64,000 nt of DNA from Thermothielavioides terrestris NRRL 8126 (GCF_000226115.1 NC_016457.1:7936001-8000000), one strand, 5' to 3'. Positions 12,051 through 22,450 are shown, counted from the stretch's first letter. Made by a program: numbers and translations. Notes: generated from the letters alone by a model not told the origin.

Positions 12051-12819
12051 GATCAAGAAGCTCAATTCAGCTGATCTGCCAATGCCGCTTTGTTCGAACG
12101 AGCAAGAAACACGGCCGAATGGCAGACAATGGTACCCACGAAAAGAGGCGGGACCAAAAAAAACTGAGTACGAGTGTTGTGGACTTCGAGGCCAGGTGTT
12201 ACGTGCTGAAGGGAATGGAACGAGACTGGATGAAGCTCAAGTGCGTCGCAGAGCACACATGTGAACTTGGTAAGCTGCTGGAACAAGTCGCGCAGCGCCC
12301 CGATTCAAAACAGCAGCACCTAGGGCAACAATAAGATATGCTGAGGCCCTGGGCGGCGTGAATGGGAGCGATTGTCAATTTCAAAAATGGAGGGGGTGGG
12401 AAACCGGATGGATCCGGTTCTGCAATGGAGATGGTGGAGGAGAAATGGATGCAGAGAAGGGGCTGGGGACGGTCTGCACTCGATTCGGTGGACACGACCA
12501 GCCTCCCATTGGGGCCCAGCCCCCTGGTCGCTCAGTTAATGACCGACGCGAAACGCGAAAACCCACAACTGGCAAGGCGCGTCTTGCCAGCGCAGACCCC
12601 TGTTGGCCCGTCCAACCCCGCCAATCCACTGTCAACAAGGCAGTTTCGCACAACACGGACAACAAACAAAACAACGTCATGTGCAGAAGCCCGATCTCCA
12701 CACAACAACACGTGTGATCGCAGATTGGTTCACTTAATCTGCAGGGGGATTGAGACAGCTCAGTCATTGAAGCCTGAGCATTTCGACGTCACCGTTCAAC
12801 GTCCACCAACCAATCCACC
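12051..12819. other. shared divergent promoter region (CDK-substrate-like gene / DUO1)
   Basis: A 769-bp divergent intergenic region. Its notable content is the tandem ACGCGAAA pair annotated separately. No gene is supported inside it. Confidence 0.6.
12546..12558 (+). promoter_or_regulatory. tandem ACGCGA(AA) boxes, MBF/SBF-like G1-S element
   Basis: The sequence GACGCGAAACGCGAAAA places two ACGCGAAA boxes 7 bp apart (ACGCGA at 12546-12551 and 12553-12558). ACGCG is the MCB core bound by MBF in yeasts, and ACGCGAAA overlaps the MBF/E2F-type consensus. The site is 274 bp upstream of the DUO1 ATG and about 490 bp upstream of the divergent gene. Function is inferred from sequence and context. 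Confidence 0.5.
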
Positions 12820-13578
12820 ATGGCCGACGACCTCAACAGCTCAGACCACGAAGACGCCTTCGCATCGCCGCCCAACCCAGGCTCGGGTCGCTCCAAGACA
12901 CCCGTCAATCACAGTTCACGATTCGATACAGAAGAAGCTCGAGAGGCAGCGCTGCGCAAGGAACTGGAAGGGGTCAGGAAGGTCAACGAGGTAATCGAGG
13001 GCGTCATTGGGACGCTGGAGCGGGCCAAGGGGAACATGGGGGTATGATGCGACTGCTGAGCATGGGCGCACCCGCTTGCTGGCTGATTTCATATGTCTAA
13101 TCCTGAGCTATAGACGGTCTCCAAGACGGTCGAGAACGCCTCCACTCTTCTCAACACGTGGACCCGCATTCTGTCGCAGACGGAACACAACCAGCGGCTG
13201 ATTCTGAACCCGGAATGGAAGGGCGCTACGCAGGACCTGATCGACATTGAGAACGAGGCGCTGCAGAAGCAGCAGGAGGCCGAGAGGCGGGCAGCAGAAG
13301 CGGAGCGGCGGCGCGAAGAGGCGCGGCGAAAGGCAGAGGAGGAGGAGAGGAGAAGAGCGGCGGGCGCGGCGCCGACGACGTCCAGGGGAACCGGCCGCGG
13401 CGTCACAAGGGGGAGAGTTCGAGGGTTGTCGAGAGGCGGTGCGATGTCGTCATCGTCGTCGTCGGCGTACGGGGCCGATACCACGGCAAGCAGCGTGGCA
13501 AGCTCGAGAAGTACGTCGGGGATAGGCAGAGGCGGGTTCGGTTATGGGAGAGGAGGGCGGTCGAGGGGCGTGAGATGA
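12820..13578 (+). CDS. DUO1: DASH/Dam1 complex subunit Duo1
   Basis: Two exons, 12820-13041 and 13114-13578, encode 228 aa. The donor GTATGA follows codon 74 and the acceptor is CTATAG, so phase is 0. The Duo1 core spans the junction: the FDTEEAREAALRKELEGV helix, then VIEGVIGTLERAKGNM, then VSKTVENASTLLNTWTRILS and the LILNPEWKGA segment. A charged coiled-coil-like stretch rich in E, R and A follows, and the C-terminus is RG-rich. Duo1 is part of the ring-forming DASH complex that couples kinetochores to spindle microtubules. The ATG at 12820 sits in CCACCATGG. Tandem ACGCGAAA boxes lie 274 bp upstream. Confidence 0.93.
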
Positions 13579-13744
13579 ATACCATGCCCCCTGGCTAAGG
13601 TCTAAATGCTTTATCCTGACTATTCCCTGATGCCGCCGTGACTGCCCTGAACGCCACGCCAATCCTGACCATCCCACCCAAAATCACACAGAACTGCACT
13701 GTGGAAAGAAAGAACCCGCGGACAGAGAAGGTACCCAAATAAGG

Positions 13745-15172
13745 CTACGTCTTCTTCTTGAAGAAGTCACTCATCTTCTTCATCCCAGACGTGTTGACCT
13801 TCATCAGCTCTCTGACACCCCTGCTCATGTTCGCCTTCTTGGCCTTCTCCTCGGCCTCCTTCTTCCGCCTCTTCTCGGCGCGCTCGTCTTCCTCCTCGTC
13901 CGTTGCCCTCTTCCGTGAGAAGTCCGTCGATCGCGCGGCGGCGGCCTCCTGCCGTAGCTTGGCCAGTCGCCCCAGGTACTCATCCAGGGGCGCAAAGTCG
14001 ACCAGATCGGTCGCCCGCGCAAGGCGTTCCTTGAGCACCTCGGCTATCGCCGGCGCGACATAGCGCGAGCAGATGAAGTTGAACGCAACCCTCAGCCGCT
14101 GCAGCCGGACCACCTCTTCCGAGGCCGTCATGGCACTGGCAACCTCCGCAGCGCCGGCCGCATCCTCGCCGTCCACAACCGACGTCGCGGCCGTGCTCGC
14201 GGCAGACACCTCCGACACCGAGCTCGCCGCCGTCTCCACGGACGAATCGCTCGCTTGCGACTCCGCGCCCTCCCCGCCAGGCGTCACACTCCCACTCCCG
14301 CTGCCACTCCTGCCACCATCCCCCACCCCACCTCCCCCCACCACCGCCGCCCGCGAAACCCTCACCCCGACAACGGGGGCCTCCAACTCGCGCCGCACGA
14401 ACCGCTCCTCCATGCTCCCCGGCAACCCCCCAGCGCCATCCCCATCCCCCACTACCATCCGCCGCGCCTTCCCCCACACCTCCCGCAGCACCTTGCCCTC
14501 GCTGACGCGGTACATGTCCTCGTCGCCGGCGCGCACGGCGTCGCACACGGCCGCGAGGCGCGCGCCGAGCAGGCGGCGCGCGGGCGGGCAGTCGGACAGC
14601 AGCGCAGCGAGGTGGCCGGCCGGGTCCGGGAGCGCGTCGAGGTGGTCGTCTGGCGAGAGGAACATGCGTTTTTGTTTCGGGGTGGGTTTCCGGTCGTCGT
14701 CGTCGTTTTGGCTGCTGCTGCTGCTGCTGCTGCTGCTGAAGAGGGCGGGGAGCAGGAGGAAGAGCGGGTCGAAGGGGGTGGCGAGGTGCAGGGCGGGGGA
14801 TTGGGTGATTTGTGAATTGATGAGGGAGGGCGGGTTGGCATCGGAAGTAGTAGTAGTAGAGGTGACGGTGGTGGTGGTGGGCTGGATGAGCCAGCTGCGC
14901 GGGGCGGACTTGGGCGGGGCGATGCTGGTGAACTCGAAGAAGCCTGCTTCCGGGCAGACGAGGAAGCGGGCTGGTCGGCTGTAGCGCGGGTGGTGCAGTG
15001 TGACGATGCGCGCAGAGGATGTGGCTGTCTTGGGCAGCACGAAGAGCTTCGGCGGGTTGGAGGACTCGGCGGGGAGGACGTAGACTGAAGGGGATGATTT
15101 GGCGGCGGCTGCGCTCTTCTTGTCGGACGCGTCGGCCGTTCCTGCGGCGCCTTTGGAGCGTGTTCTCGCCAT
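13745..15172 (-). CDS. RNH202: ribonuclease H2 subunit B (RNase H2 non-catalytic subunit)
   Basis: A single exon of 475 aa. RNase H2 removes ribonucleotides and RNA-DNA hybrids from DNA, and subunit B scaffolds the complex. The N-terminal part has the beta-strand triple-barrel pattern (YVLPAES, KLFVLPK, RIVTLHHPRYSRPARFLV, FFEFTSI, SWLIQP), then the helical ATPFDPLFLLLPALF segment and a VAFNFICSRYVAPAI helix. Basic stretches precede a C-terminal MKKMSDFFKKK, which resembles a PCNA-interacting box (position-8 FF). Poly-Ser/Gly/Val low complexity in the middle explains several long shadow frames on the other strand. It is divergent from MCM10 with a shared MCB cluster. Confidence 0.88.
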   Translation of the reverse strand: MARTRSKGAAGTADASDKKSAAAAKSSPSVYVLPAESSNPPKLFVLPKTATSSARIVTLHHPRYSRPARFLVCPEAGFFEFTSIAPPKSAPRSWLIQPTTTTVTSTTTTSDANPPSLINSQITQSPALHLATPFDPLFLLLPALFSSSSSSSSSQNDDDDRKPTPKQKRMFLSPDDHLDALPDPAGHLAALLSDCPPARRLLGARLAAVCDAVRAGDEDMYRVSEGKVLREVWGKARRMVVGDGDGAGGLPGSMEERFVRRELEAPVVGVRVSRAAVVGGGGVGDGGRSGSGSGSVTPGGEGAESQASDSSVETAASSVSEVSAASTAATSVVDGEDAAGAAEVASAMTASEEVVRLQRLRVAFNFICSRYVAPAIAEVLKERLARATDLVDFAPLDEYLGRLAKLRQEAAAARSTDFSRKRATDEEEDERAEKRRKKEAEEKAKKANMSRGVRELMKVNTSGMKKMSDFFKKKT

Positions 15173-15793
15173 GACTATGACGGGCTATTGCGGCAAACGC
15201 ACTGTCCAAAGATGCATTGGTTCTAATCGCGGTTTTGGGTCCGAATTACCTACGGAAACAGGCCTACCTTTTTGGTGTTGATGCTTGCATGGGTGTTGCT
15301 GGGCCCGCGCCCCTGTGCGCACCCCTGTAATAAGTGAAACGCGACGTTGACGCGCTTCGCAACGCGTCGCCCTTGCAGACGCCACCCGGCACCCAAAGTC
15401 GCGCTTTCAAGTTCCAGGCGCATCATTCCTCGCACACCATTACCTTATCAGAAAGTGCACCTTATCGGGGATCTGCAAAACCGTGAGCATTGCGATCAAG
15501 ATTGAATGCCATACCTCTAGTGTTTATTTGGTATTTTGTTCCATTTTGTTCCCGCCCGAATAAGCCACTGTCGCGCAAGCGCCTCGCGCCCGACACTCCA
15601 TGGCCTCCTGCAGCCTCCCGGCCGTGTTCTCTTGTCGCATATTGATTGACTAATGCGGTGCCACCCCCGGATACGGTTCGCTTCGCCGCTGCTTCGGTTG
15701 CGGTAAACAAACGCAGTGTTTGCGCTCTCCGATCTCTCGAACTTGCCGCGCACCTGTGGATCGAGCTTCTTTATCCCCAGTCCGCTCTCCACC
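15173..15793. other. shared divergent promoter region (RNH202 / MCM10)
   Basis: A 621-bp divergent intergenic region carrying three ACGCG boxes near its centre, annotated separately. The MCM10 frame is also open upstream of its ATG from a GTG at 15716, but the ATG at 15794 in ACCATGG is the clear start. Confidence 0.65.
15339..15367 (+). promoter_or_regulatory. triple ACGCG (MCB-like) cluster
   Basis: ACGCGA at 15339-15344, ACGCGC at 15350-15355 and ACGCGT at 15362-15367 are all on the same strand, 11 and 12 bp apart, about one helical turn. ACGCGT is the classical MluI cell-cycle box. The cluster is about 170 bp upstream of RNH202 and about 430 bp upstream of MCM10, both replication genes. 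Function is inferred. Confidence 0.55.
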
Positions 15794-18529
15794 ATGGCTG
15801 CCCAATGGCCGCCGCGGTCGCCCCACGAGGCTCTGCTCAGCACGCCGGGCGGACGAGAGAAGCTACGGCGCCTTGCTGAACGGACATCCCCCTCGCCATC
15901 TCCCTCACGGCTCAGAGCATCACGGTCGGCTGCAGCTCTGACTTCAAGGTCCGGGACAGCATTCGGCGAAGATGGCCTCTTTGAAGGCGGCGACGATGAT
16001 AACGAGGAGGACGAGGACGAGGAAACCTTGCAGCTCAAGCTGCAGGCGCTCCAGGCCCGGTTGAAACTCAAAAAACTGCAGGCGGCGAAGGCACAGAAGA
16101 AGTCCGCGGCGGCATCACAACCAGGTTCTGGAGATGTAGGCGGGATGCGGGAGGTCCCTTTGCAGTCGAGGCTTGCTGCGGCCCGAGACAGGATGGAGAG
16201 GCAGGCTTCTTCGCGAGACATCGTTCAGGTCCCGGCCTCGCCCGTCAAGAAAGTGCAGGCTGCTTCCGATCTTCAAACCTCGCCACAGAGGGTATTACTG
16301 GGAATCGACAAGGGATTAAGAGGGGCAGATGTGTCCCTCAAAAAAGCACCCAGCCAGCGGCGAGCAAACGACGCGCAGCTAGCCCCGTCAGGCGGTTTCC
16401 TGCGGAGGGCTAAATCTCCGCTGAGCGACCATAGCCAGCAAGAAGCGTCTCGCCCGTTGAGCTTTAATGAACGACTAGCAGCTGCGCGGACCGAGGAGGC
16501 TGCTCGGCAAGAGCGGAGAGAACGGGCGCGGAATCTCAGAAGTACCGCTTTCAATGTTGGGCGGCAAGAGATGGAGGATTACAAGACCAAGGCGCAGGAT
16601 CTGCCTGACCTGCCTTCAAAGCCGCAAGAATTCTCGAGGGACGAAGTTCTCGCGTCAATGGGGAGGTCGTCAGGAACCCAGATACCACGCAGCAGCACAG
16701 CCCCTACTCTAGGGTCAGGGGCAAGAATAGGCAACTCGGACTCCACGACGACAGCAACAAAATCAAGTAGCGGAAGCGCCGACTTGGACGGTTCCTTCGA
16801 ACCGTACTCGGGCCTGCATCTCTCGAAGCGGATCCTGCCACACAACGTCCTCGCCCGCGCCGTCTCGGGGAAAAAGACATACCTCCTCAAAGATTTGCTC
16901 CGCCAAGTCAAGGCACCCGACTGGTCTCTTCCGGACGACGAGACAGACATTGTGGTGTTTGCCATCGTCGCGAGCAAGTCTGACCCGCGCAGTCACCGCC
17001 CTGGCCCCGGCAAGGATGGGAAATCCCAACAAGACCGCGGCAAATACATGGTGCTCACGCTGGTCGACCTCACCTACGAAGTCGATCTCTTCCTCTTCAA
17101 CTCGGGCTTCGATCGTTTCTGGAAACTAACTCCCGGCACGGTGCTGGCCATCCTCAACCCCGGCATCCTCCCTCCTCCGCCGGGGCGCGAGGCCACCAAC
17201 CGCTTCGGGCTGATGATCAACTCGGACGAGGACACGATCCTCGAGATTGGCGGCGCGCGCGATATCGGCTACTGCAAGAGCATCAAAAAGGATGGCACGT
17301 ATTGCAAAAGCTGGGTCAACGCGCGCCGCACCGAATACTGCGAGTTCCACACGAACGAAGCCGTGCGCAAAGCCCGCAGCTCCCGCATCGAGATGAGCAC
17401 GACGGCAGGCTTCGGTGGCGGCGACGTCACGCGCTGGAGGAAACACAATTCCCGGCAAGTCTTCGTCAAGTCCGAAGAGGAGCGCGCGCGCGGCCACTAC
17501 GACCGCGCGACACAGAGCCAGTACTTCATCAGCACCGCCCACCGCGCCACCGATCCGGACGACGAGCGCCTAACCGGCATAGCCGACCGCAAAGAGCGCG
17601 AAGCGGCGCTCAAGCGGCGGCTGGCGCAGGCAGAAAAAGAGCGCGACATTGCCCGGCGCCTAGGCGAGGTCGGTGGCGGCGCAGGGCGGGAGTACATGAG
17701 CCGCGCGGCGGCGACGGCGGCGGCGGCGCACCGCACCACCACCAAAGGCAGCACCCCCGCAGCAGCCCTGGGATCCAGCTTCTCCTCCTCCTCCGCGGTC
17801 ACCACCTCCTTCTCCTCCGCGCCCCCGCCGACGTCCTCCGCCTCCTCGATCGGCACCACCTCCGCCTCCACATCCGCCACCTTCCCAACCATCCCCCCCA
17901 CCACCACCAGCAACGACCAGCAGCAGCAGCCCGCGCGCAAATGGGACGCGCGCTCCCTCGGCCTAGTCGGCCGCCACCAGCCCAAGATCAGCCTCGGCCC
18001 CGCGCCGACGACGACGACGACGGCCGCCAAGCGCAAGCGGCCCGAGTCGGCCGGCTCCGCCGCCACTTCCACCTCCACCACCGCCGCTAATGGCAATATT
18101 GGCAGCGGCGGCGGCGGCGGCAGCAAGGCGCCGCTGGGCTGGGGCGCGCTGCTGAAGGATAAGCTGGGGCGGATGAGGGAGGGGGAGCGGTTAGATGGGC
18201 GGACTGCGCCTTCTGCTCCTGGTCTTGCTGCGCCTGGTTCTTCCTCTTCTACTGCTGGTGGTGCCGCTGCTGACGGCAGCGGTGGTGGTGGTGATGGTGG
18301 CGACAGCGGTGCGGCCGCCGCCAGCAGGAGGGGGGACAAGTCGCCGGTGCGGAAGAAGACGCGTTTTCTAACGGAAAAGGGCATCCGCGAGGCCGGGCGG
18401 GAGAGCCTTGGGGAGCGGCTCTCGGCGGCGGGGAAGGTGACGCGGCGGCGGGTTGTGCTGCCTGATCGGGGCGCTGGTGGGGGTGACGATGATGACGATG
18501 ATGATGATGATTTGATTATCGTGCGATGA
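15794..18529 (+). CDS. MCM10: DNA replication protein Mcm10
   Basis: A single exon of 911 aa starting at the ATG in ACCATGGCTG. Mcm10 activates the CMG helicase and supports polymerase alpha at forks. The internal domain starts near residue 337 (YSGLHLSKRILPHNVLA) and contains the OB-fold (FAIVASKSDPR, KYMVLTLVDLTYEVDLFLF, LTPGTVLAILNPGIL). It is followed near residue 494 by the CCCH-type zinc site (C at GYCKS, C at GTYCKS, then YCEFH). An N-terminal acidic run and a coiled-coil-like EEDEDEETLQLKLQALQARL stretch precede it. The C-terminal third is low complexity (Ser, Thr, Gly) and ends in a long Asp run. It shares a promoter with RNH202. Confidence 0.95.
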   Translation: MAAQWPPRSPHEALLSTPGGREKLRRLAERTSPSPSPSRLRASRSAAALTSRSGTAFGEDGLFEGGDDDNEEDEDEETLQLKLQALQARLKLKKLQAAKAQKKSAAASQPGSGDVGGMREVPLQSRLAAARDRMERQASSRDIVQVPASPVKKVQAASDLQTSPQRVLLGIDKGLRGADVSLKKAPSQRRANDAQLAPSGGFLRRAKSPLSDHSQQEASRPLSFNERLAAARTEEAARQERRERARNLRSTAFNVGRQEMEDYKTKAQDLPDLPSKPQEFSRDEVLASMGRSSGTQIPRSSTAPTLGSGARIGNSDSTTTATKSSSGSADLDGSFEPYSGLHLSKRILPHNVLARAVSGKKTYLLKDLLRQVKAPDWSLPDDETDIVVFAIVASKSDPRSHRPGPGKDGKSQQDRGKYMVLTLVDLTYEVDLFLFNSGFDRFWKLTPGTVLAILNPGILPPPPGREATNRFGLMINSDEDTILEIGGARDIGYCKSIKKDGTYCKSWVNARRTEYCEFHTNEAVRKARSSRIEMSTTAGFGGGDVTRWRKHNSRQVFVKSEEERARGHYDRATQSQYFISTAHRATDPDDERLTGIADRKEREAALKRRLAQAEKERDIARRLGEVGGGAGREYMSRAAATAAAAHRTTTKGSTPAAALGSSFSSSSAVTTSFSSAPPPTSSASSIGTTSASTSATFPTIPPTTTSNDQQQQPARKWDARSLGLVGRHQPKISLGPAPTTTTTAAKRKRPESAGSAATSTSTTAANGNIGSGGGGGSKAPLGWGALLKDKLGRMREGERLDGRTAPSAPGLAAPGSSSSTAGGAAADGSGGGGDGGDSGAAAASRRGDKSPVRKKTRFLTEKGIREAGRESLGERLSAAGKVTRRRVVLPDRGAGGGDDDDDDDDDLIIVR

Positions 18530-18997
18530 ATTGGTGGCTGGCTGGGTAGGAACTAAAGGTTACTTGACTGGGTGTCTGGCTGGCTGGCTGGTTGGCTTGG
18601 TTTGGCTTGGAAGGAGTGTGGGCAGGTTTGTTTGGAGGTGTAAAAGAACCCTGACTTTGGGCGGGCGGTCTTGGAGCGGCGTCTGTTGTCCAGATATCTG
18701 TGTCCAAGCTATGTACAAAGGCCTTGCTTGGGCCTGCTTGTTGAAGAATCGATGGCTTTCGGACGGTCGGAACGCTGCGGAGCGGCAGTATCATGGCGTA
18801 GAGAAGGCACTCCCGCTCGCCCCCCCGTGTTTTCCTGTGATGTATCCGCGGCCCCTAGCCTCAATGCCTAAGTGTGCTGCCCACCTTCGCTTCGCTTGGT
18901 GCGTGAAATTCGCTGGCAGAGAAATCTGTTTTAGAAGGGTATACGTTCAAAGACTCCATTGCAACCTCCGACGACCGTTTTCCGCTATTACAATCAC
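18530..18997. other. intergenic region between convergent genes
   Basis: The 3' flanks of MCM10 (+) and of a kinase-like gene (-). A TGGC/TTGG-rich simple stretch lies at about 18568-18612. Nothing else is supported. Confidence 0.6.
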
Positions 18998-19954
18998 TCA
19001 CTTCCCCTCCTTCCCGTCTTGATTCCCATTACCCATAAACCAAGCCATCCACCGGTCCGCAATCTCGGGAAAGCCATTCTGCGCCAATCGTCTCTGAAGC
19101 CGCCTTCTCCACTCCTGTCTCACCTCGTCGTCATCGCCGGGGAGGTCCAATCCGCTGGACACGCGGACCTTGGTCCTTATCCACTCTCGAGGAACAAACC
19201 CAACCATCTCCCAGTCGACCACGCCGAGAGATCTCTCTTTCAGGTTTACTATGATGTTCCCCGGCCCTAGATCGCAATGGTAGAAAACGAACGTGGAGCA
19301 ATCCATCCCGATCTCAACGCAGTTCTTGAGGAGATTGCCAGGGCTCATGTCTTCGACGCCGCGGAGAGGCGTGAGATAGAGATCGGACAGATTGCGCCCG
19401 TCGACACCATGGACACCATCGCCCGTCCAAGCCGCTAGCTCCGCGCAGATGTCCGCGATCCGCGTGACGTAGTGCTCCTTTGTGCTCTCGTCCATAAAGG
19501 GCCAGGCCTCGGCGAGCGTCTTGCCAGGGATGCGGCTCTGGATGATGAAGTACCGGTCCTTGCTCTGGACGTGGTGGATGACCCTGGGCAAGGCAAAGCT
19601 CAACTGCCCAAGCGGGCATTTGTTGTGGAGGTAGTCCAGCGTGACGTGCTCCCACGTCATGTCCGGATCGGGGTACTTCCTGGCCTTGCAGATGGCATCA
19701 CCGACCCTCCAGACGGCCGATACACCGCCTGCATCGTACAGTTTCTGGATGGGGCTCTCCGCTGGCAACGGTCGACTCGGAGGTAAAGGGCTCGGCGGCT
19801 CGGAAACGACGTAGTAAAGGCCGTTCCCGTCGCCCCAGGATGGGCAGCCAGCCGCAGGAGTCGCCTGCCGGGTGAGGAGGATCCGGTCTCCAAAGAGCCA
19901 GGAGCTCTCATCGACTTGTTGGAGCGCCTGGTTGACGGGCTGGCCGGGATGCAT
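18998..19954 (-). CDS. APH-family (aminoglycoside phosphotransferase-like) kinase domain protein
   Basis: A single exon of 318 aa starting at the ATG at 19954. The fold is the protein-kinase-like APH family, common and expanded in filamentous fungi with mostly unknown substrates. The N-lobe shows SAVWRVGDAICKARKY, with the likely ATP-binding Lys. The C-lobe has the Brenner motif FYHCDLGPGNIIVN (catalytic Asp, metal Asn) and then LGVVDWEMVGFVPREW, the DFG-equivalent DWE. No signal peptide or membrane segment is seen. A second, different APH gene follows on the same strand, 0.7 kb away. The fold is certain, the substrate unknown; antibiotic resistance should not be assumed. Confidence 0.85.
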   Translation of the reverse strand: MHPGQPVNQALQQVDESSWLFGDRILLTRQATPAAGCPSWGDGNGLYYVVSEPPSPLPPSRPLPAESPIQKLYDAGGVSAVWRVGDAICKARKYPDPDMTWEHVTLDYLHNKCPLGQLSFALPRVIHHVQSKDRYFIIQSRIPGKTLAEAWPFMDESTKEHYVTRIADICAELAAWTGDGVHGVDGRNLSDLYLTPLRGVEDMSPGNLLKNCVEIGMDCSTFVFYHCDLGPGNIIVNLKERSLGVVDWEMVGFVPREWIRTKVRVSSGLDLPGDDDEVRQEWRRRLQRRLAQNGFPEIADRWMAWFMGNGNQDGKEGK

Positions 19955-20654
19955 TGTCCGTCACGTACGCAGACAAGAGAAGGGACTCCGGACGGATTAC
20001 TGTGTAACCTGGAAGCTGCGGTGATTTGGCACTTTGGACCCCGTTGCGTTTAGTGATGAGTCAGCGGGAGAGAAGGCGTGCTGTTAGAAAAGATTGAGAA
20101 GGTTGAGAGTACAGTTCGCCTATATCTTTCCAATTCTGATTCTGTTGTGGAGGTCCCCGATGGGTGACAAAGAGGCCAATGACAGGCATATCTGGTGGTT
20201 GGGCTGGTCTGTTTGCCCCCCCTCGAACCAAGGACAAATCGCAGCGGCAGCATGGGCAGCGTTCCCTTCTGAAGAGACTCGCATCCCTCTGGGCGAAGAC
20301 ATCGCATAGGCACCACGCCACTTATTCACAAGTAAGCAAACAGAACGAATCGAGACGCGACCTAGAAATAGCGGACAAATATGTTACAGCTGCTCATGGA
20401 CGCCGAGCTCAGCATTAGACAGTGGGGTGACTATGCCGAGTCCAAGGAGAGCGGGTTAGCACATGGCGGTGATGGAACCCGGCTTGGGAGAGACACAGCC
20501 CTGGGCGTGAGCTCCCCTTTTCTCCTTTTCCTTGGTCGGTCATGGGCCTTACCGCAGCCTACACCATAACGTCGAGGCGCATTCTACAAGTCCAACGTTT
20601 CACACCAAGTCACTCGTAGTCGTTGCCTGGCCCCCAATGCTCCGCTGACCGACC
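19955..20654. other. intergenic region
   Basis: About 0.7 kb between the two APH genes. It is the likely promoter of the upstream-lying kinase gene and the 3' flank of the next. Only short overlapping frames are present. Confidence 0.6.
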
Positions 20655-21990
20655 CTACTTGTCAGATACACGAATGCGAGGCGTGAAACCACGTTCTAGA
20701 ACCAGAGTGTCTATCTTGCTCTCCTTCTCGATCTCATCTAAAACCCTATCGTAGAAGCCCAACTTCCCGATGCTCGTGAACGCCCCGTACACATACGCCA
20801 GCGCCTGGCATCTCTTGCTACCAAGACACGTCGAGAGCAGCCTGTCGCCAGGTCCTTCGGCCAGCTTCACCATCTCGACGTATTCCTGCCGCTCGCGCCA
20901 TGTCTGTCTCAGTTCCTCGTCAAGGGGCAGCCCGTCTTGGCCGTACTTGTGCGGGATGTCGAACGCGGCGGGCATGGCCTGGAGGAACTCGGGGAACGCA
21001 ACCAGCTCCCAGGGCACCGTACAGGCCCCTTCCCAGTCGATGATGCCCGTCACGTGGAAACTGTCCTCGTCGACCATGATGTTGCTGTGAAGGAAATCGT
21101 CGTGGCACAGCGGAAACGGGCCGTCGTTGTAGGCCGAAAGCCGGCCGGCCATCGCTTTGACGCGGGACGGGAACTGGTCGACGATAGCAATCATCTGCTC
21201 TGCCGGTACCGGTCCCCTCTGCATCATGCGCCCGATAGTCTCCCGGTCCCACTTGAACTTGACCGTGTCAGCCCAGGCCTCGAAGAAGGCGGCGGCTGTG
21301 TCGAATGGACCGCCGATCCCCGGCAACGGGCCGGACTTGTATCCACCCTCTGGAGTCCGGGGGATCGTGCCGATCTGCGGCATTCGCAAGGAGGTCATCT
21401 GGACCTAGTACAGAGCGTAAGCTCCTCCATCTCAGATTGTTTACTAGAGGAAAGGGAAGCTGCAGACGAACATGGCATTTTGCTACGGAGCGGTAGAAAG
21501 GCTGGCGGTACTGCATGGGTATCACGCCCCGATGCACCTCGTAGCCACCCAGGGCGTCCATTGCAGCGACCCCGGGGAGGACCTCGATCAGCATGTACGC
21601 AACGGCCGCTGGGTTATTCTCGTCGAGGGCATATGCAAAGACTCGCGGGACAGCCAGGTCGGAATGCTCCCTGATAAATTGCATCGTTGCCACCTCGGCC
21701 TCGAGCTCGGCGTTAACATGCTGGTCGGCCTTGATGCGGACCCGGGCGGCCCAGCGACTGCCGTCCGAGAACTCCAGGAGGCGGATAATGTTGTTGAGCC
21801 CGCTGGCGACCTGATCCAACGCCACACAGTCCAGATGCTTGTTTGCGTTCGAGGCGATGGCGCACAGCTGGTCCCATCGAGTCCGTCGGAAACAGCTGGT
21901 GGCCCGGCTGTCGCCGTTCTCAAGAAAATCATGGACCGAGGTCCAGGAGGAAGAGGAAGAAGAAGAGGGGGAGGGCGAGGCCGCAGGCAT
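20655..21990 (-). CDS. APH-family kinase domain protein, two exons
   Basis: Exons 21990-21472 and 21404-20655 give 422 aa. The join restores the family segment VQMTSLRMPQIGTI followed by GPLPGIGGPFDTAAAFFEAWA, typical of fungal APH proteins. The catalytic loop is LCHDDFLHSNIMVDE and the metal-binding motif is GIIDWEGACTVPWE. The N-lobe includes NNIIRLLEFSDGSRWAARVR. The acceptor is GTACTAG; the donor is GTTCGT, weaker than the window's usual GTRNGT, though phase 0 fits only there. Without splicing the N-terminal frame runs on and loses the kinase C-lobe. The protein begins with a Pro/Ser-rich run. Substrate unknown. Confidence 0.85.
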
Positions 21991-22450
21991 AGCTACACCT
22001 TACCGATCGTTTGTTGTTTCCTATTCTGCTTCTTGCTGCCAGCAGACGGGAGGCAGCAATTATTGGGGCAGCCGAGAGGACGCAGGAAAAACGCCACACT
22101 CAGAGTGTGGCTCTCAAGTTGCAGTACCGCACAAAGTTGTTTGTTACTCGGAGAGACCAAGCCGTTTGCTGATGATCGGGACATATCTTCACAAGCCCAG
22201 ATACCTAAGTTACCCCGGCCCAGCCTACCGACTCCTAACCATACATCCAAGCGAACAATCATGACACGCTCCGCTCCGATGTCCAGTAACGCTGCCGTCA
22301 TCACCGCTGAGCATACTACACCAACCGAAGCATAGCCTAAGACATGCCAACAACAGCGGTGCGATGACCGTCAAAAAAAAAACCGAGTCCAACACCACAC
22401 CAAAGATATATAACCCGGCGCCCCCCACCGCTCGTCAACACCAGTTTAGT
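21991..22450. other. intergenic region
   Basis: Between the start of the second APH gene and the 3' end of DNA2, both on the minus strand. It should hold the APH promoter and the DNA2 3' flank. No gene is supported. Confidence 0.6.

Noticed and set aside
13980..15209. 409-codon minus-strand frame overlapping RNase H2B in another frame
   Set aside because: Arg/Pro-rich composition typical of frame-shifted GC-rich DNA; the RNase H2B frame has the family pattern.
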